Below, in pieces: positions 24,601-27,444 of a stretch of DNA of 64,000 nt. Below the pieces are notes generated by a model. The model was not told where the DNA came from. It made no database searches and worked only from the letters and a program-made list of their open reading frames with translations. Position 1 is the stretch's first letter. The number at the start of each line of letters is the position of its first letter. This DNA is from Chitinophaga deserti (lineage in GTDB: Bacteria; Bacteroidota; Bacteroidia; Chitinophagales; Chitinophagaceae). The position numbers and the translations under genes are program-made. The DNA is taken from contig NZ_QFFK01000014.1 of NCBI RefSeq assembly GCF_003149455.1, positions 1 to 64,000 of the forward strand, given 5' to 3'.

Positions 24601-24767
24601 GCTGGGGTGAAATGGTCTTCATCAGCAAAGACCAGTACCAGGGATGGGATGGTACCTATAAAGGACGCCCTGTGGATGTTGGCACCTTCGTATGGTGGCT
24701 CACTTACAAGAAAGCTACCTTCGGCCCGGCCTTCATCATCAAGGGAGATGTGACCGTAATACGTTAA
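3612..24767 (+). CDS. Giant T9SS-secreted HYR-repeat surface protein (about 7050 residues)
   Basis: A single uninterrupted frame. The start taken is ATG 3612, giving a clean signal peptide (MKRLLLFLIT, ending AQA near residue 21); a TTG four codons upstream is the alternative. Residues about 22-120 are an Ig/PKD-like region, about 130-370 a jelly-roll carbohydrate-binding-like region, and about 370-1220 assorted Ig-like segments. Residues about 1223-6519 are some 62 tandem HYR-like domains, mostly 86 residues, each with four conserved cysteines and the core W-T-A-T-D-L-C-G-N. Four or five Ig/PKD-like modules with the pattern LGxDTxLCxG follow. The last 95 residues (NAFSPNGDGKNDVF, then RIFNRWGEMVF and W-D-G) are the gliding-motility-associated type B sorting domain, so export across the outer membrane by the T9SS is expected. 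The role is probably adhesion, motility or cell-cell contact, as for SprB-type adhesins, but no catalytic domain shows a specific job. No PorP/SprF-like partner is adjacent. Confidence 0.93.
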   Translation: MKRLLLFLITLLSAISMAQAQDAWDVWLNHPQEVCLGRYASIHAFFRDGKPEYGGDTDYQTPDSVVWTITPPTGPVITYRASMGRPAPILWVNPTSSTLMAGQTIMLDMTMVGKYYVKATLYDGVRNGRPRYVREREVEIDVTDCSMAVCRGSFTPTTNFIEDFGTFTAGEPRRAVTGATVEYQWNSNPYNAGSTANGWPLSDDWYTIYYNAIRGGRPEWDNVDDHTNNGLGGMMIANSSNNPKTFYKREVNGLCPGAKYNFSAWFINLNSHQVLTNTCAGYGSRYQYAGVTFIVKNKLTGAVIGQFYTGDVSMDLRRNDAGNQRLTGWQQYGGTVTLPPGVTDVTVEIKNNNPGGCGNDIAVDDIEFKFCAPYIYAYIDGTADDQQEVCPGATLNLTSSIDPIDYFTDPQYYWEYRVAGTGTWATIPAGSGYLGLNTNMLTIPEGLLKEGEHWEYRLMIIERGNLAAGQRQCYTPSTPVRLDVADLPEITVPRDSLCRGETMIMTAIPLSGSGTTGYQEFTFMGNYIEPWPSGPQPKNQVLIRPQVTTQYIVEGTIWHGMDPNTGQPRVCKRRDSITITVDEPPVVDLGPDLLACAGTQVTLDAGAANAAYGKLWKPSFLTTQTINVTVPNIDGDSVKPYVEVKNGQCTTTDTIRIIAVKLPNALIQNVTATCTNPVTTTYRLRNTGGTPVTKNPYTVLWEIVGAANGASLTVPAGLPNERDLINMPPNVPVRVRITLTANGAPCVATHERDFITYTRPVATLTDNEIAQCSRQFTLTAAPLTDTSTYGTWTVISGSVTIPAGQANNPNAVVTVNSAAGVTATVRWTVRKYNGNAPCPTAQADVRLTFHNGPVVTIPSAVDVCRQTPFTFTLPYTATNAPTHYDLEAIAPAMPGFVNIDNGVLPSTTGGNITITYPAAAAPGTYRFRLTVIKPVGTTDSCVDTKEFDVVLNTPSTTPTIGVTAASICVGQSSTLSIASGTLGSNSEWVWYRGDCTSGTAVEIARNVTSVTVSPTATTTYSVRAIGTTACGNTTCVTTTVTVYQQPAKPNAGPDQEKCNDEMFQLNATAPSVPGAVGTWTANPASVVFSDIHSPTSTARVFVGTTATVVWTITNGPCAVVSDTLIISNLNEINQNIIRQDQTICIGETPAELYGVGHPSSGAGTFVYRWQYSTTSATAGYTTIPGTNTENYQPGPLSVTTWFRRVVVSGACSDTSSSVQITVNTNPPTVVTTPANITVECNKTQNYTTLFGTPTFQHPLGLALTVTFTDNTVTQACGMTITRTWTATDRCGLSVSTSQTITVVDTTDPLLSFPGGRAPVDTTVSCSAIPAAVTASGTDNCTANASVRITVNTVRDATFTGTCVNNYRLIRTWTALDDCNNSTVHTQLITVVDTSRPSLVWAGSAPANVTVSCDAIPAAVNPTATDNCLPAGTTITPTYAQDTIRAGVPGACQNTYQLRRVWTATDVCGNSISHTQIITVQDNTVPTLTWTGAAPANVSVQCSAIPAAATAGATDNCTPGNFVRITYVQDTIRAAGACQNNYQLRRVWTATDLCGNAATHTQIVTVTDNTIPTITWTGAAPANVTVQCSAIPAAATATATDNCTPGNYIRITYVQDTIRAAGACQNNYQLRRVWTATDLCGNAATYTQIVTVQDNTIPTITWTGAAPANITVQCSAIPAAATASATDNCTPGNYIRIAYVQDTIRAAGACQNNYQLRRVWTATDLCGNAATHTQIVTVQDNTIPTITWTGAAPSNVTVQCSAIPAAATATATDNCTPGNYIRITYVQDTIRAAGACQNNYQLRRVWTATDLCGNAATHTQIVTVQDNTRPTLTWTGAAPADVAVECSAIPAAATATATDNCTPGNYINITYVQDTLRANGACQNSYQLRRVWTATDLCGNAATHTQIVTISDNTRPTLTWTGAAPGAVAVECNAIPAAATATATDNCTPGNYIRITYVQDTIRAAGACQNNYQLRRVWTATDLCGNAATHTQIVTVSDNTLPTLTWTGTAPANVAVECSAIPAAATATATDNCTPGNYVRITYVQDTIRAAGACQNNYQLRRVWTATDLCGNAATHTQIVTVSDNTRPTLTWTGAAPANVTAECSAIPAAATATATDNCTPGNYIRITYVQDTIRAAGACQNNYQLRRVWTATDLCGNAATHTQIVTVTDNTRPTLVWTGAAPANVTVQCSAIPAAATASATDNCTPVAYIDIDYVQDTIRAAGACQNSYQLRRVWTATDLCGNAITHTQIVTVVDNTRPTLTWTGAAPANVTVECSAIPAAATAGATDNCTPVAYIDIDYVQDTIRAAGACQNNYQLRRVWTATDLCGNAVTHTQIVTVQDNTRPTLVWTGTAPGAAAVECDAIPAAVTATATDNCTPGNYIRITYVQDTIRAAGACQNSYQLRRVWTATDLCGNAATHTQMITVTDNTRPTLVWTGAAPASVAVECNAIPAAATATATDNCTPGNYIRITYVQDTIRAAGACQNNYQLRRVWTATDLCGNAATHTQIVTVSDNTDPILTFPSGLPADVTVNCDAVPAPVTASATDNCTPANYVTITLRTDTVRAAGACISNYQLVRTWTARDLCGNTATHVQRVTVQDNTLPTLTWTGAAPANVAVECSAIPAAATAGATDNCSPVGSIRITYVQDTIRAAGACQNDYQLRRVWTATDLCGNAATHTQIVTVSDNTIPTLTWTGTAPANVAVQCSAIPAAATAGATDNCTPGNYIRITYVQDTIRAAGACQNNYQLRRVWTATDLCGNAATHTQIVTVTDNTRPTLTWTGSAPANVTVQCSAIPAAATASATDNCTPVAYIDIDYVQDTIRAAGACQNSYQLRRVWTATDLCGNVATHTQIVTVVDNTRPTLTWTGAAPANVTVECSAIPAAATAGATDNCTPANYIDIDYRQDTVRAAGNCQNEYELHRVWTATDLCGNVATHTQIVTVQDNTRPTLVWTGTAPGAAAVECDAIPAAVTATATDNCTPGNYIRITYVQDTIRAAGACQNSYQLRRVWTATDLCGNAATHTQMITVTDNTRPTLVWTGAAPASVAVECNAIPAAATATATDNCTPGNYIRITYVQDTIRAAGACQNNYQLRRVWTATDLCGNAATHTQIVTVSDNTDPILTFPSGLPADVTVNCDAVPAPVTASATDNCTPANYVTITLRTDTVRAAGACISNYQLVRTWTARDLCGNTATHVQRVTVQDNTLPTLTWTGAAPANVAVECSAIPAAATAGATDNCSPVGSIRITYVQDTIRAAGACQNDYQLRRVWTATDLCGNAATHTQIVTVSDNTIPTLTWTGTAPANVAVQCSAIPAAATATATDNCTPGNYIRIAYVQDTIRAAGACQNNYQLRRVWTATDLCGNAATHTQIVTVTDNTRPTLTWTGAAPANVTVECSAIPAAATASATDNCTPVAYIDIDYVQDTIRAAGACQNNYQLRRVWTATDLCGNAATHTQIVTVQDVTRPTLTWTGAAPANVTVECSAIPAAATAGATDNCTPVNYIRITYVQDTIRAAGACQNNYQLRRVWTATDLCGNAATHTQIVTVQDVTRPTLTWTGAAPANVTVQCDAIPAAVTASATDNCTPVNYIRITYVQDTIRAAGACQNNYQLRRVWTATDLCGNASTHTQIVTVQDNTRPTLTWTGAAPANVAVECNAIPAAVTAGATDNCTPVNYIRITYVQDTIRAAGACQNNYQLRRVWTATDLCGNAATHTQIVTVSDNTNPILTFPSGLPADVTVNCDAVPAPVTASATDNCTPANYVAITLRTDTVRAAGACISNYQLVRTWTARDLCGNTATHVQRVTVQDTTRPTLVWTGAAPANVAVECSAIPAAATARATDNCSPAATIRITYVQDTIRAAGACQNNYQLRRVWTATDLCGNAATHTQIVTVSDNTRPTLTWTGAAPANVTAECSAIPAAATASATDNCTPGNYIRITYVQDTIRAAGACQNNYQLRRVWTATDLCGNASTHTQIVTVTDNTRPTLTWTGSAPANVTVECSAIPAAATAGATDNCTPVNYIRITYVQDTIRAAGACQNNYQLRRVWTATDLCGNASTHTQIVTVRDVTRPTLTWTGAAPANVTVECSAIPAAATASATDNCTPVNYIRITYVQDTIRAAGACQNNYQLRRVWTATDLCGNASTHTQIVTVRDVTRPTLTWTGAAPANVTVQCDAIPAAVTAAATDNCTPVNYIRITYVQDTIRAAGACQNNYQLRRVWTATDLCGNAATHTQIVTVQDNTRPTLTWTGAAPANVTVECSAIPAAATAGATDNCTPVNYIRITYVQDTIRAAGACQNNYQLRRVWTATDLCGNAATHTQIVTVQDTQRPTFNWTGAAPADITVNCDAVPAPVNASATDNCTPLNYLTITLRTDTIRAAGACISNYQLVRTWTARDLCGNAATHVQRVTVQDTTRPTLTWTGAAPANVTVECSAIPAAATARATDNCSPAATIRITYVQDTIRAAGACQNNYQLRRVWTATDLCGNASSHTQIVTVQDVTRPTLNWTGAAPANVTVECSAIPAAAIASATDNCTPVNYIRITYVQDTIRAAGACQNNYQLRRVWTATDLCGNASTHTQIVTVQDNTRPTLTWTGTAPANVTVECSAIPAAATAGATDNCTPANYIRMAYVQDTIRAAGACQNNYQLRRVWTATDLCGNVATHTQIVTVQDVTRPTLTWTGAAPANVTVQCDAIPAAVTASATDNCTPVNYIRITYVQDTIRAAGACQNNYQLRRVWTATDLCGNAATHTQIVTVQDNTRPTLTWTGAAPANVTVECSAIPAAATAGATDNCTPVNYISITYVQDTIRAAGACQNNYQLRRVWTATDLCGNAATHTQIVTVQDVTRPTLTWTGAAPVNVTADCDAIPAAVTAGATDNCTPVNYIRIAYVQDTIRAAGACQNNYQLRRVWTATDLCGNAATHTQLVTVQDTTNPALVFPGARPANATVNCDAIPAAVTATATDNCTPGNAVRIVYVQDTLRTAGNCISNYQLRRTWTATDLCGNIDRHIQILTVQDTTKPALAFPGTRPANATVNCDAIPAAVTATATDNCTPGNAVRIVYVQDTLRTAGNCISNYQLRRTWTATDLCGNFDSHIQILTVQDTTNPVLVFTGARPASITVNCDAIPAAATATATDNCTPGNLVTVRLTTDTLRTAGNCISNYQLRRTWTATDLCGNFSTHVQLVTVQDTTKPVLVFPGTRPANVTVNCDAIPAAVTATATDNCTPGNLVTVAYTQDTVRAAGNCVNNYELRRTWTATDLCGNASSHVQIVMVQDTTKPAMVWPGACPANTTVNCDAVPAAIMPTATDNCTPGNMVTVALRTDTLRAAGACISNYQLRRTWTATDLCGNFSTHVQLVTVQDTTKPVFTFPNGRPADATVSCDAIPAVPVVNATDNCSPVNGVTVTLRTDTLRTPGACANSYRLRRTWTATDLCGNTDTFVQTLTVEDRTAPVFTMPTPADTTVNCDEIPAQPDLTAIDNCSPVGKVTILKNENRNAIPGACANNYLLIRTWTAIDECRNAVTVTQTITVVDTKAPVFTSATPADTTVNCDMVPAAPNMTATDNCSTGNNVTVRYNETRRDIPGACINNYQLIRTWTATDECGNFNTVSQTITVQDTTAPVFTTPAPANVTVECDKVPAQPDLAATDNCAGNVTFTKAQQRIDSTCANTYRLIRTWTATDVCGNATTLTQTIIVADRTKPVFTSPIPADTTVNCDAIPARPVINATDNCAGSINVVFEEEHIDIPGACASNYKLLRTWTANDGCGNISKVIQVITVRDTTRPTFTMPVPADTTVNCDAIPVQPDLTAADNCSAASEVTVVKNETRENIAGACANNYRLIRTWTATDACGNARTVRQVVTVQDTTRPVFVLPVPVDTTVNCNAVPTQPDINANDNCSAQNRVTIVKNERRENIAGACVNNYRLIRTWTATDECGNSAVLTQVVTVQDTTRPNFTMPIPMDATVNCDAIPTQPDLNVTDNCTATNAIRVVKSERREDIAGACANNYRLIRTWTATDECGNIRTVTQTLTVQDTTRPTFVGSTPADATVECSAIPVQPNIQVTDNCSASNNITVVKSERREDIPGACVNNYRLIRTWTATDECGNSSSVQQVLTVTDTTAPVFTTTTPADATAECSAIPAQPDLIARDNCSGNNVTVVKAERREDIAGACANNYRLIRTWTATDECGNSKTVTQVLTITDNTKPVFNLPVPANATVECSAIPVQPDLTATDNCSPAAGITIVKYERREDIPGACVNNYRLIRTWTATDECGNATTVTQTLTVQDTTAPVFTTLPPTNITLSCSELPAAPVMTATDNCSGNNVVVTYKFVKQPMSGICAYNYRLTRTWTATDECGNTATATQVITVMDTTKPTFSMAAPADTTVMCDNLPAPVSISATDNCTPHGGVTIRYRSIRETVPGACNYRVINIWTAIDACGNAAEMRQVVTVIDTVKPVIAAPPADITLTCGQPIPTGQISLTATDNCSADFPKQVQYTIDPYTPDLCNGYTIIRRWRVADGCGNQADDVIQRIIVQPCPQPELEAEVFTNCSTNPFITLKTKGDVQRPVYTLVGVTPANAVSTPMSSSNPRFNVNGATTASFTVRDGVTGCVSDTVTYTINYLQMPVVNLGSDTSLCGGNGMVLDAGPANFGYQIRWSTGETTQRIRITRAGTYKVTVSNGMCEAADSIEVGVIPMPLIDLKDTTICRGQSVKLDATVEGNATYLWSTGATSPVITVSTQERFWVRVTKLGCITIDTVNVTVNPPPDVTLSRDTSICPGQTVMLTVNTNAGRIQWATGETGNSIVVSRAGNYQVAVYRDNCVVKEAVRVTERPDIKLELGPDRFMCPGSSILIDARHADVNVYRWNDGDLNPVKTITQPGTYVLGVLDRFCDRYKTDSIKVTISGPPTVNLGNDTILCKGRRHILKSNAVNASRYLWSTGATTAGIEVTQPGTYTVTAFNDCGSTTDEITIDVKECDSKPEVPNAFSPNGDGKNDVFRPVVRGPMYDYELRIFNRWGEMVFISKDQYQGWDGTYKGRPVDVGTFVWWLTYKKATFGPAFIIKGDVTVIR
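10656..11740 (+). repeat. Long direct repeat, copy 1 (about 1085 bp)
   Basis: This segment matches 12462-13546 with an offset of 1806 bp. I found no difference in the stretches compared by eye. The match is bounded by single mismatches at 10655 (a, against g at 12461) and 11741 (g, against a at 13547). It covers a little over four repeat units. Such identity points to a recent duplication or gene conversion. Confidence 0.8.
11153..18400 (+). repeat. Higher-order repeat of seven 258-bp units (1806 bp period)
   Basis: A variant unit with proline-rich starts such as P-I-L-T-F-P-S-G and the core C-I-S-N-Y-Q-L recurs every seventh unit. The same codon position (second base of its first Pro codon) falls at 11161, 12967, 14773, 16579 and 18385, exactly 1806 bp apart each time. 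The next unit is also special in the first four periods: D-N-C-S-P-V-G-S-I in periods 1 and 2, D-N-C-S-P-A-A-T-I in periods 3 and 4. The array therefore grew by duplication of seven-unit blocks and not only of single units. Confidence 0.85.
12462..13546 (+). repeat. Long direct repeat, copy 2 (about 1085 bp)
   Basis: Second copy of 10656-11740, one higher-order period (1806 bp) downstream. Because the copies are longer than a typical short read and appear identical, the unit count of the array in this assembly depends on long reads. Confidence 0.8.
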
Positions 24768-24790
24768 ATTTTGACAGGAATTATAAGAAG

Positions 24791-24827
24791 AGAAAAGGCC
24801 GTCCATTTGGGCGGCCTTCTTCTTTTG
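24791..24827 (+). terminator. Intrinsic terminator after the giant gene
   Basis: The stem AAGGCCG at 24795-24801 pairs with CGGCCTT at 24812-24818, with further pairing inside, followed by a T-rich tail (TCTTCTTTT). It starts 24 bases after the stop codon and separates the giant gene from the lipoprotein cluster. Confidence 0.8.
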
Positions 24828-24879
24828 TAACATTCTCCCGGCTGGCCCGTTTGAGCATTATTCAACATGTATATCCCCT

Positions 24880-25281
24880 ATGCAACGCATAATATTAATC
24901 CCTGCAACGCTCCTGCTGATGGCCCTGTTTCCATCCTGCTTCAGGGATCCTGTGGTAAATATCCGGAAACGCTTTCTGCCCATTGTTTCTACGAGTTGTG
25001 AAGATACCGTGCTGATACAGCGTGAGGTAATTCTCAGCATCCATGCTGTAGTGGCAGCATGTGAACAAATACAGATCCGGCACATATCAACTTCCGCTGA
25101 TGGCGATACCCTATTCTTCCGGCCGGAAGCCATCCGCGAAGCGTCGGCAAAGAATTGTTCCGATACCCTGAGGCCCTATTCCACCAAACTATTCCGGACA
25201 GATTTTATGACAGCCGGGAAACGCTATTTCGTGTTCCGGGATGGTATTCCGTTTCACATCGATTCTGTATATATAAAATAA
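24880..25281 (+). CDS. Small lipoprotein, paralogue 1 of 4
   Basis: No family recognised. A short signal sequence ends in a lipobox (LFPSC, Cys 20), so it is probably an outer-membrane or periplasmic lipoprotein of 133 residues. The body shares a plan with the three genes that follow: a Cys-(Glu/Pro)-Asp-Thr-Val motif near residue 40, a beta-rich stretch, a central A-C-E-Q-I, a later Cys-S-D-T, and the ending D-S-V-Y-I-K. It is the first of four head-to-tail genes, with only 4 bases to the next start. The cluster follows the giant surface-protein gene on the same strand but after a terminator, so co-transcription with it is not expected. A role as partner of that protein is speculation. Confidence 0.75.
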   Translation: MQRIILIPATLLLMALFPSCFRDPVVNIRKRFLPIVSTSCEDTVLIQREVILSIHAVVAACEQIQIRHISTSADGDTLFFRPEAIREASAKNCSDTLRPYSTKLFRTDFMTAGKRYFVFRDGIPFHIDSVYIK

Positions 25282-25285
25282 GCTT

Positions 25286-25666
25286 ATGAAGAAATATATT
25301 TACCTGATGATAGTTTCAGCCTTTCCGATAATGGCCATGACCTGCGAAAAGGAGCCGTTGTATATTTCGCGTCACCTGAAACCGTTAGTTATTATGTGCC
25401 CGGATACAGTGGCATCAGGTGTGCCTTTCGAACTGACAATTCATGTGCGCATGGGAGATTGTGAAAAGCTCCGCTGGGAGAATAACGAAAAAGGTGATAC
25501 TATGTATTTATCACCAAAGGCGGAACGGAAGAACCTGGGTACCCCCTGTGATACATCCCGGCCATTTGTAACTGGAAGTACTACATTATCCTTCCATACC
25601 ACGGGAAAGAAAAAGCTGATTTTTTATGCCGGCGGTGAACAGACAGATTCTGTTTACATAAAATAA
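25286..25666 (+). CDS. Small lipoprotein, paralogue 2 of 4
   Basis: 126 residues with Cys 20 as the likely lipidated residue (MAMTC). It is clearly homologous to its neighbours, closest by eye to paralogue 3: L-K-P-L-V-I-M-C-P-D-T-V early, G-D-C-E-K-L in the middle, C-D-T-S-R-P-F late, and the ending D-S-V-Y-I-K. The predicted fold is a small beta-sandwich, but no named domain is evident. Starts and stops of paralogues 1-3 are 4 bases apart, typical of a tight operon with translational coupling. Confidence 0.75.
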   Translation: MKKYIYLMIVSAFPIMAMTCEKEPLYISRHLKPLVIMCPDTVASGVPFELTIHVRMGDCEKLRWENNEKGDTMYLSPKAERKNLGTPCDTSRPFVTGSTTLSFHTTGKKKLIFYAGGEQTDSVYIK

Positions 25667-25670
25667 CTTC

Positions 25671-26060
25671 ATGAAGCAATACCTGTACCTTTCAGTAATT
25701 GGCCTGATCCCTTTATACGCCTGGACCTGCAAATCGTATCCAGAGCGCGATGTAAGCAGGCAGTTAAAAGTATTGGGATTCGACTGTCCTGATACGGTGG
25801 AAACAGGTGCAGCTTTCGAATTTTCCTTCCGGGTACGGGTGGCCGACTGTGAAAAGGTGATCTGGACATCCGTAAATCTGGGAAAGGATACTGCAAATTT
25901 CAGCCTCGAAGCGAAGAGGAAGCAATTCGCCAAAGGCTGTGATACCAGCCAGCCCTTTAGGTCACAGGGCATGCGCTATTCATTTGCGACTCCCGGCAGG
26001 CGGTATTTCGTTTTAGGAGTTGACAGCTACCGCTATCTGGATTCTATATATGTCAAATAA
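25671..26060 (+). CDS. Small lipoprotein, paralogue 3 of 4
   Basis: 129 residues with a lipobox-like YAWTC (Cys 20). It shares with paralogue 2 the segments S-R-Q-L-K-V-L, C-P-D-T-V-E-T-G, A-D-C-E-K-V and C-D-T-S-Q-P-F, and ends D-S-I-Y-V-K. The three internal cysteines are kept at equivalent places, suggesting a conserved disulfide or structural role after export. It starts 4 bases after the previous stop. The function is unknown. Confidence 0.75.
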   Translation: MKQYLYLSVIGLIPLYAWTCKSYPERDVSRQLKVLGFDCPDTVETGAAFEFSFRVRVADCEKVIWTSVNLGKDTANFSLEAKRKQFAKGCDTSQPFRSQGMRYSFATPGRRYFVLGVDSYRYLDSIYVK

Positions 26061-26090
26061 ATAATGCATATTTAGGTAGAAATAATCCTG

Positions 26091-26486
26091 ATGAAAAGAA
26101 CCTTTCTGCCTGGCCTGGTTATATCGGCCGTAATTGCCTTTGTTGGATGTGACAAGGAAACGGAGACGGAAAGGATCGTCCGCCAGCTGACGGTTACCGG
26201 TATGGAAGGCCCTGATACCATACGCCGCGGCGAAACGGTAAGCCTGAAAGTTACGGTACTGGCCGGCCCCTGTGAAGATATTGCGATGCTACACTCCGTA
26301 ACCTATGGCGATACGCTGGTAATATCCAGTCTTGCAGGCCGCGATGCCACCGTGCCGGATTGCAGTGCAGGAGCTGCGCCCCGCGAACATATGTTCTCCC
26401 TCGCCATTGGTGCCCCCGGCCCCAAATACTTCCGTTTCTTCAATAACACACCGGGCGGGCTGCTCGATTCCCTTTATGTAAAATAA
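26091..26486 (+). CDS. Small lipoprotein, paralogue 4 of 4
   Basis: 131 residues with lipobox AFVGC (Cys 20). It is the most divergent of the set: the early motif is G-P-D-T-I without the cysteine, the centre keeps G-P-C-E-D-I, the late cysteine follows P-D, and the ending is D-S-L-Y-V-K. The gap to paralogue 3 is 30 bases instead of 4. It is convergent with the DUF4260 gene, 56 bases away. No function can be assigned. The gradient of divergence suggests stepwise tandem duplication with the last copy oldest or fastest evolving. Confidence 0.72.
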   Translation: MKRTFLPGLVISAVIAFVGCDKETETERIVRQLTVTGMEGPDTIRRGETVSLKVTVLAGPCEDIAMLHSVTYGDTLVISSLAGRDATVPDCSAGAAPREHMFSLAIGAPGPKYFRFFNNTPGGLLDSLYVK

Positions 26487-26542
26487 GGATCTGCCAGCGG
26501 GCGAAGGCCCGTGGTGCGGCTGAATTCCTGTAAGGTCAGGAA

Positions 26543-26899
26543 TCAGTTTTTCCCGATGCGGCCCAGGTGGGTATCCTGGAAGCCGGTCACCAGCTTCAGG
26601 CCGTAGCCGAAAGCCCGGTCGAGCGAGGAATGCGCGAAAAGGATGATGCCTGCAAAAGCAAGCGGTTCCACTGCATACCATGTGCCCGCGAAATACAGCA
26701 ACAGGGCTACTCCTTTGTGATGGAAAAAATTGTAGAGTGCTGCACCGGTACGGGCGTTTACCAGGTAACCCAGCATGCTCAGGTCGGGTAACAATAGGCA
26801 GCCTATAAACCACCACCACGAAATCGTACACTGTTGTTCAAACATCAGCATGGCGAGTATGAACATCGCCACTTCTTCCAGTTTCAGCAATTTGGACAT
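26543..26899 (-). CDS. DUF4260 family membrane protein
   Basis: 118 residues from the ATG at 26899; an upstream TTG would add eight residues that do not fit the family. The sequence begins MSKLLKLEEVAMFILAMLMF and has about four hydrophobic segments, with the family-typical F-I-G-C-L-L-L-P-D-L-S-M-L-G-Y, Y-N-F-F-H-H-K-G and H-S-S-L-D-R-A-F-G-Y-G-L-K. The H-H and H-S-S-x-D-R pattern suggests a metal or phospholipid site, but the biochemical role of DUF4260 is not known to me. Its upstream side faces the second 11-bp-periodic island. Confidence 0.85.
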   Translation of the reverse strand: MSKLLKLEEVAMFILAMLMFEQQCTISWWWFIGCLLLPDLSMLGYLVNARTGAALYNFFHHKGVALLLYFAGTWYAVEPLAFAGIILFAHSSLDRAFGYGLKLVTGFQDTHLGRIGKN

Positions 26900-27389
26900 A
26901 TGCTTGTCGTAAATATTCGGCAAAGGTGAGGTTTCTTCCTGTATCCCTCTACTCCGCTGCTGTATTTTACCCTGTTATGATAATCCTCCCGCATACTGAT
27001 CGCCAATTGCACTTCCGCCACCCTCCTGCCCAATTCGTGACAAGACTATGGTCCCCCGGATTTAACCGCCTTTTACTGCCATGCTGTAAGTAAGATATTG
27101 GGTACTTAAAGGGTACTTAAAGAGTATTTACTGTATACTTAATGTATATCGAATGCATATAAAAAGGGTCCTTTAAGGGGGGAGAGACCTTAAATACCCT
27201 AGTAATACCCTATGAATACCCTATAAGTAACGTACGGATAGCCTGCCTGTGACCTACCTTTTAAGAGGTGTAAGGAACAGGTTTGCGAGACAAGGAATAT
27301 GGAAAGTTAGCATGCCTTACTTCCATTTTGATGGCGTTTAACCATACCTGCTAAGGGGAGTTCTTCCTTAATTGAAAGCACCTGATACG
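26900..27389. other. Intergenic region holding island 2
   Basis: No coding frame is credible. The middle (27101-27265) is an 11-bp-periodic array listed separately. The flanks (26930-27090 and 27270-27385) show no promoter or structure I would defend. Confidence 0.65.
27101..27265. repeat. 11-bp-periodic degenerate array, island 2
   Basis: It opens with an exact tandem pair of GGTACTTAAAG (27101-27111, 27112-27122). Thirteen further 11-base units follow without loss of register, including TATACTTAATG (27134), GGTCCTTTAAG (27167), TAGTAATACCC (27200), TATGAATACCC (27211) and TACCTTTTAAG (27255). Neighbouring units resemble each other more than distant ones. It lies between the 3' end of serA and the 5' side of the DUF4260 gene. 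Confidence 0.85.
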
Positions 27390-27424
27390 AAAAAGGGCCA
27401 CCTCAGTCTTTGAGGTGGCCCTTT
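27390..27424 (-). terminator. Intrinsic terminator after serA
   Basis: A long perfect stem (AAAGGGCCACCTCA with its complement, loop about GTCTT) ends, on the minus strand, in a T-run formed by the complement of 27390-27394. It lies about 20 bases after the serA stop. Confidence 0.88.
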
Positions 27425-27444
27425 GGATATTGTAAAACCGTTGG

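Noticed and set aside
20688..24833. Minus-strand frames at 20688-22241 and 22995-24833
   Set aside because: Antisense of the last repeats and the C-terminal modules; no recognisable protein features.
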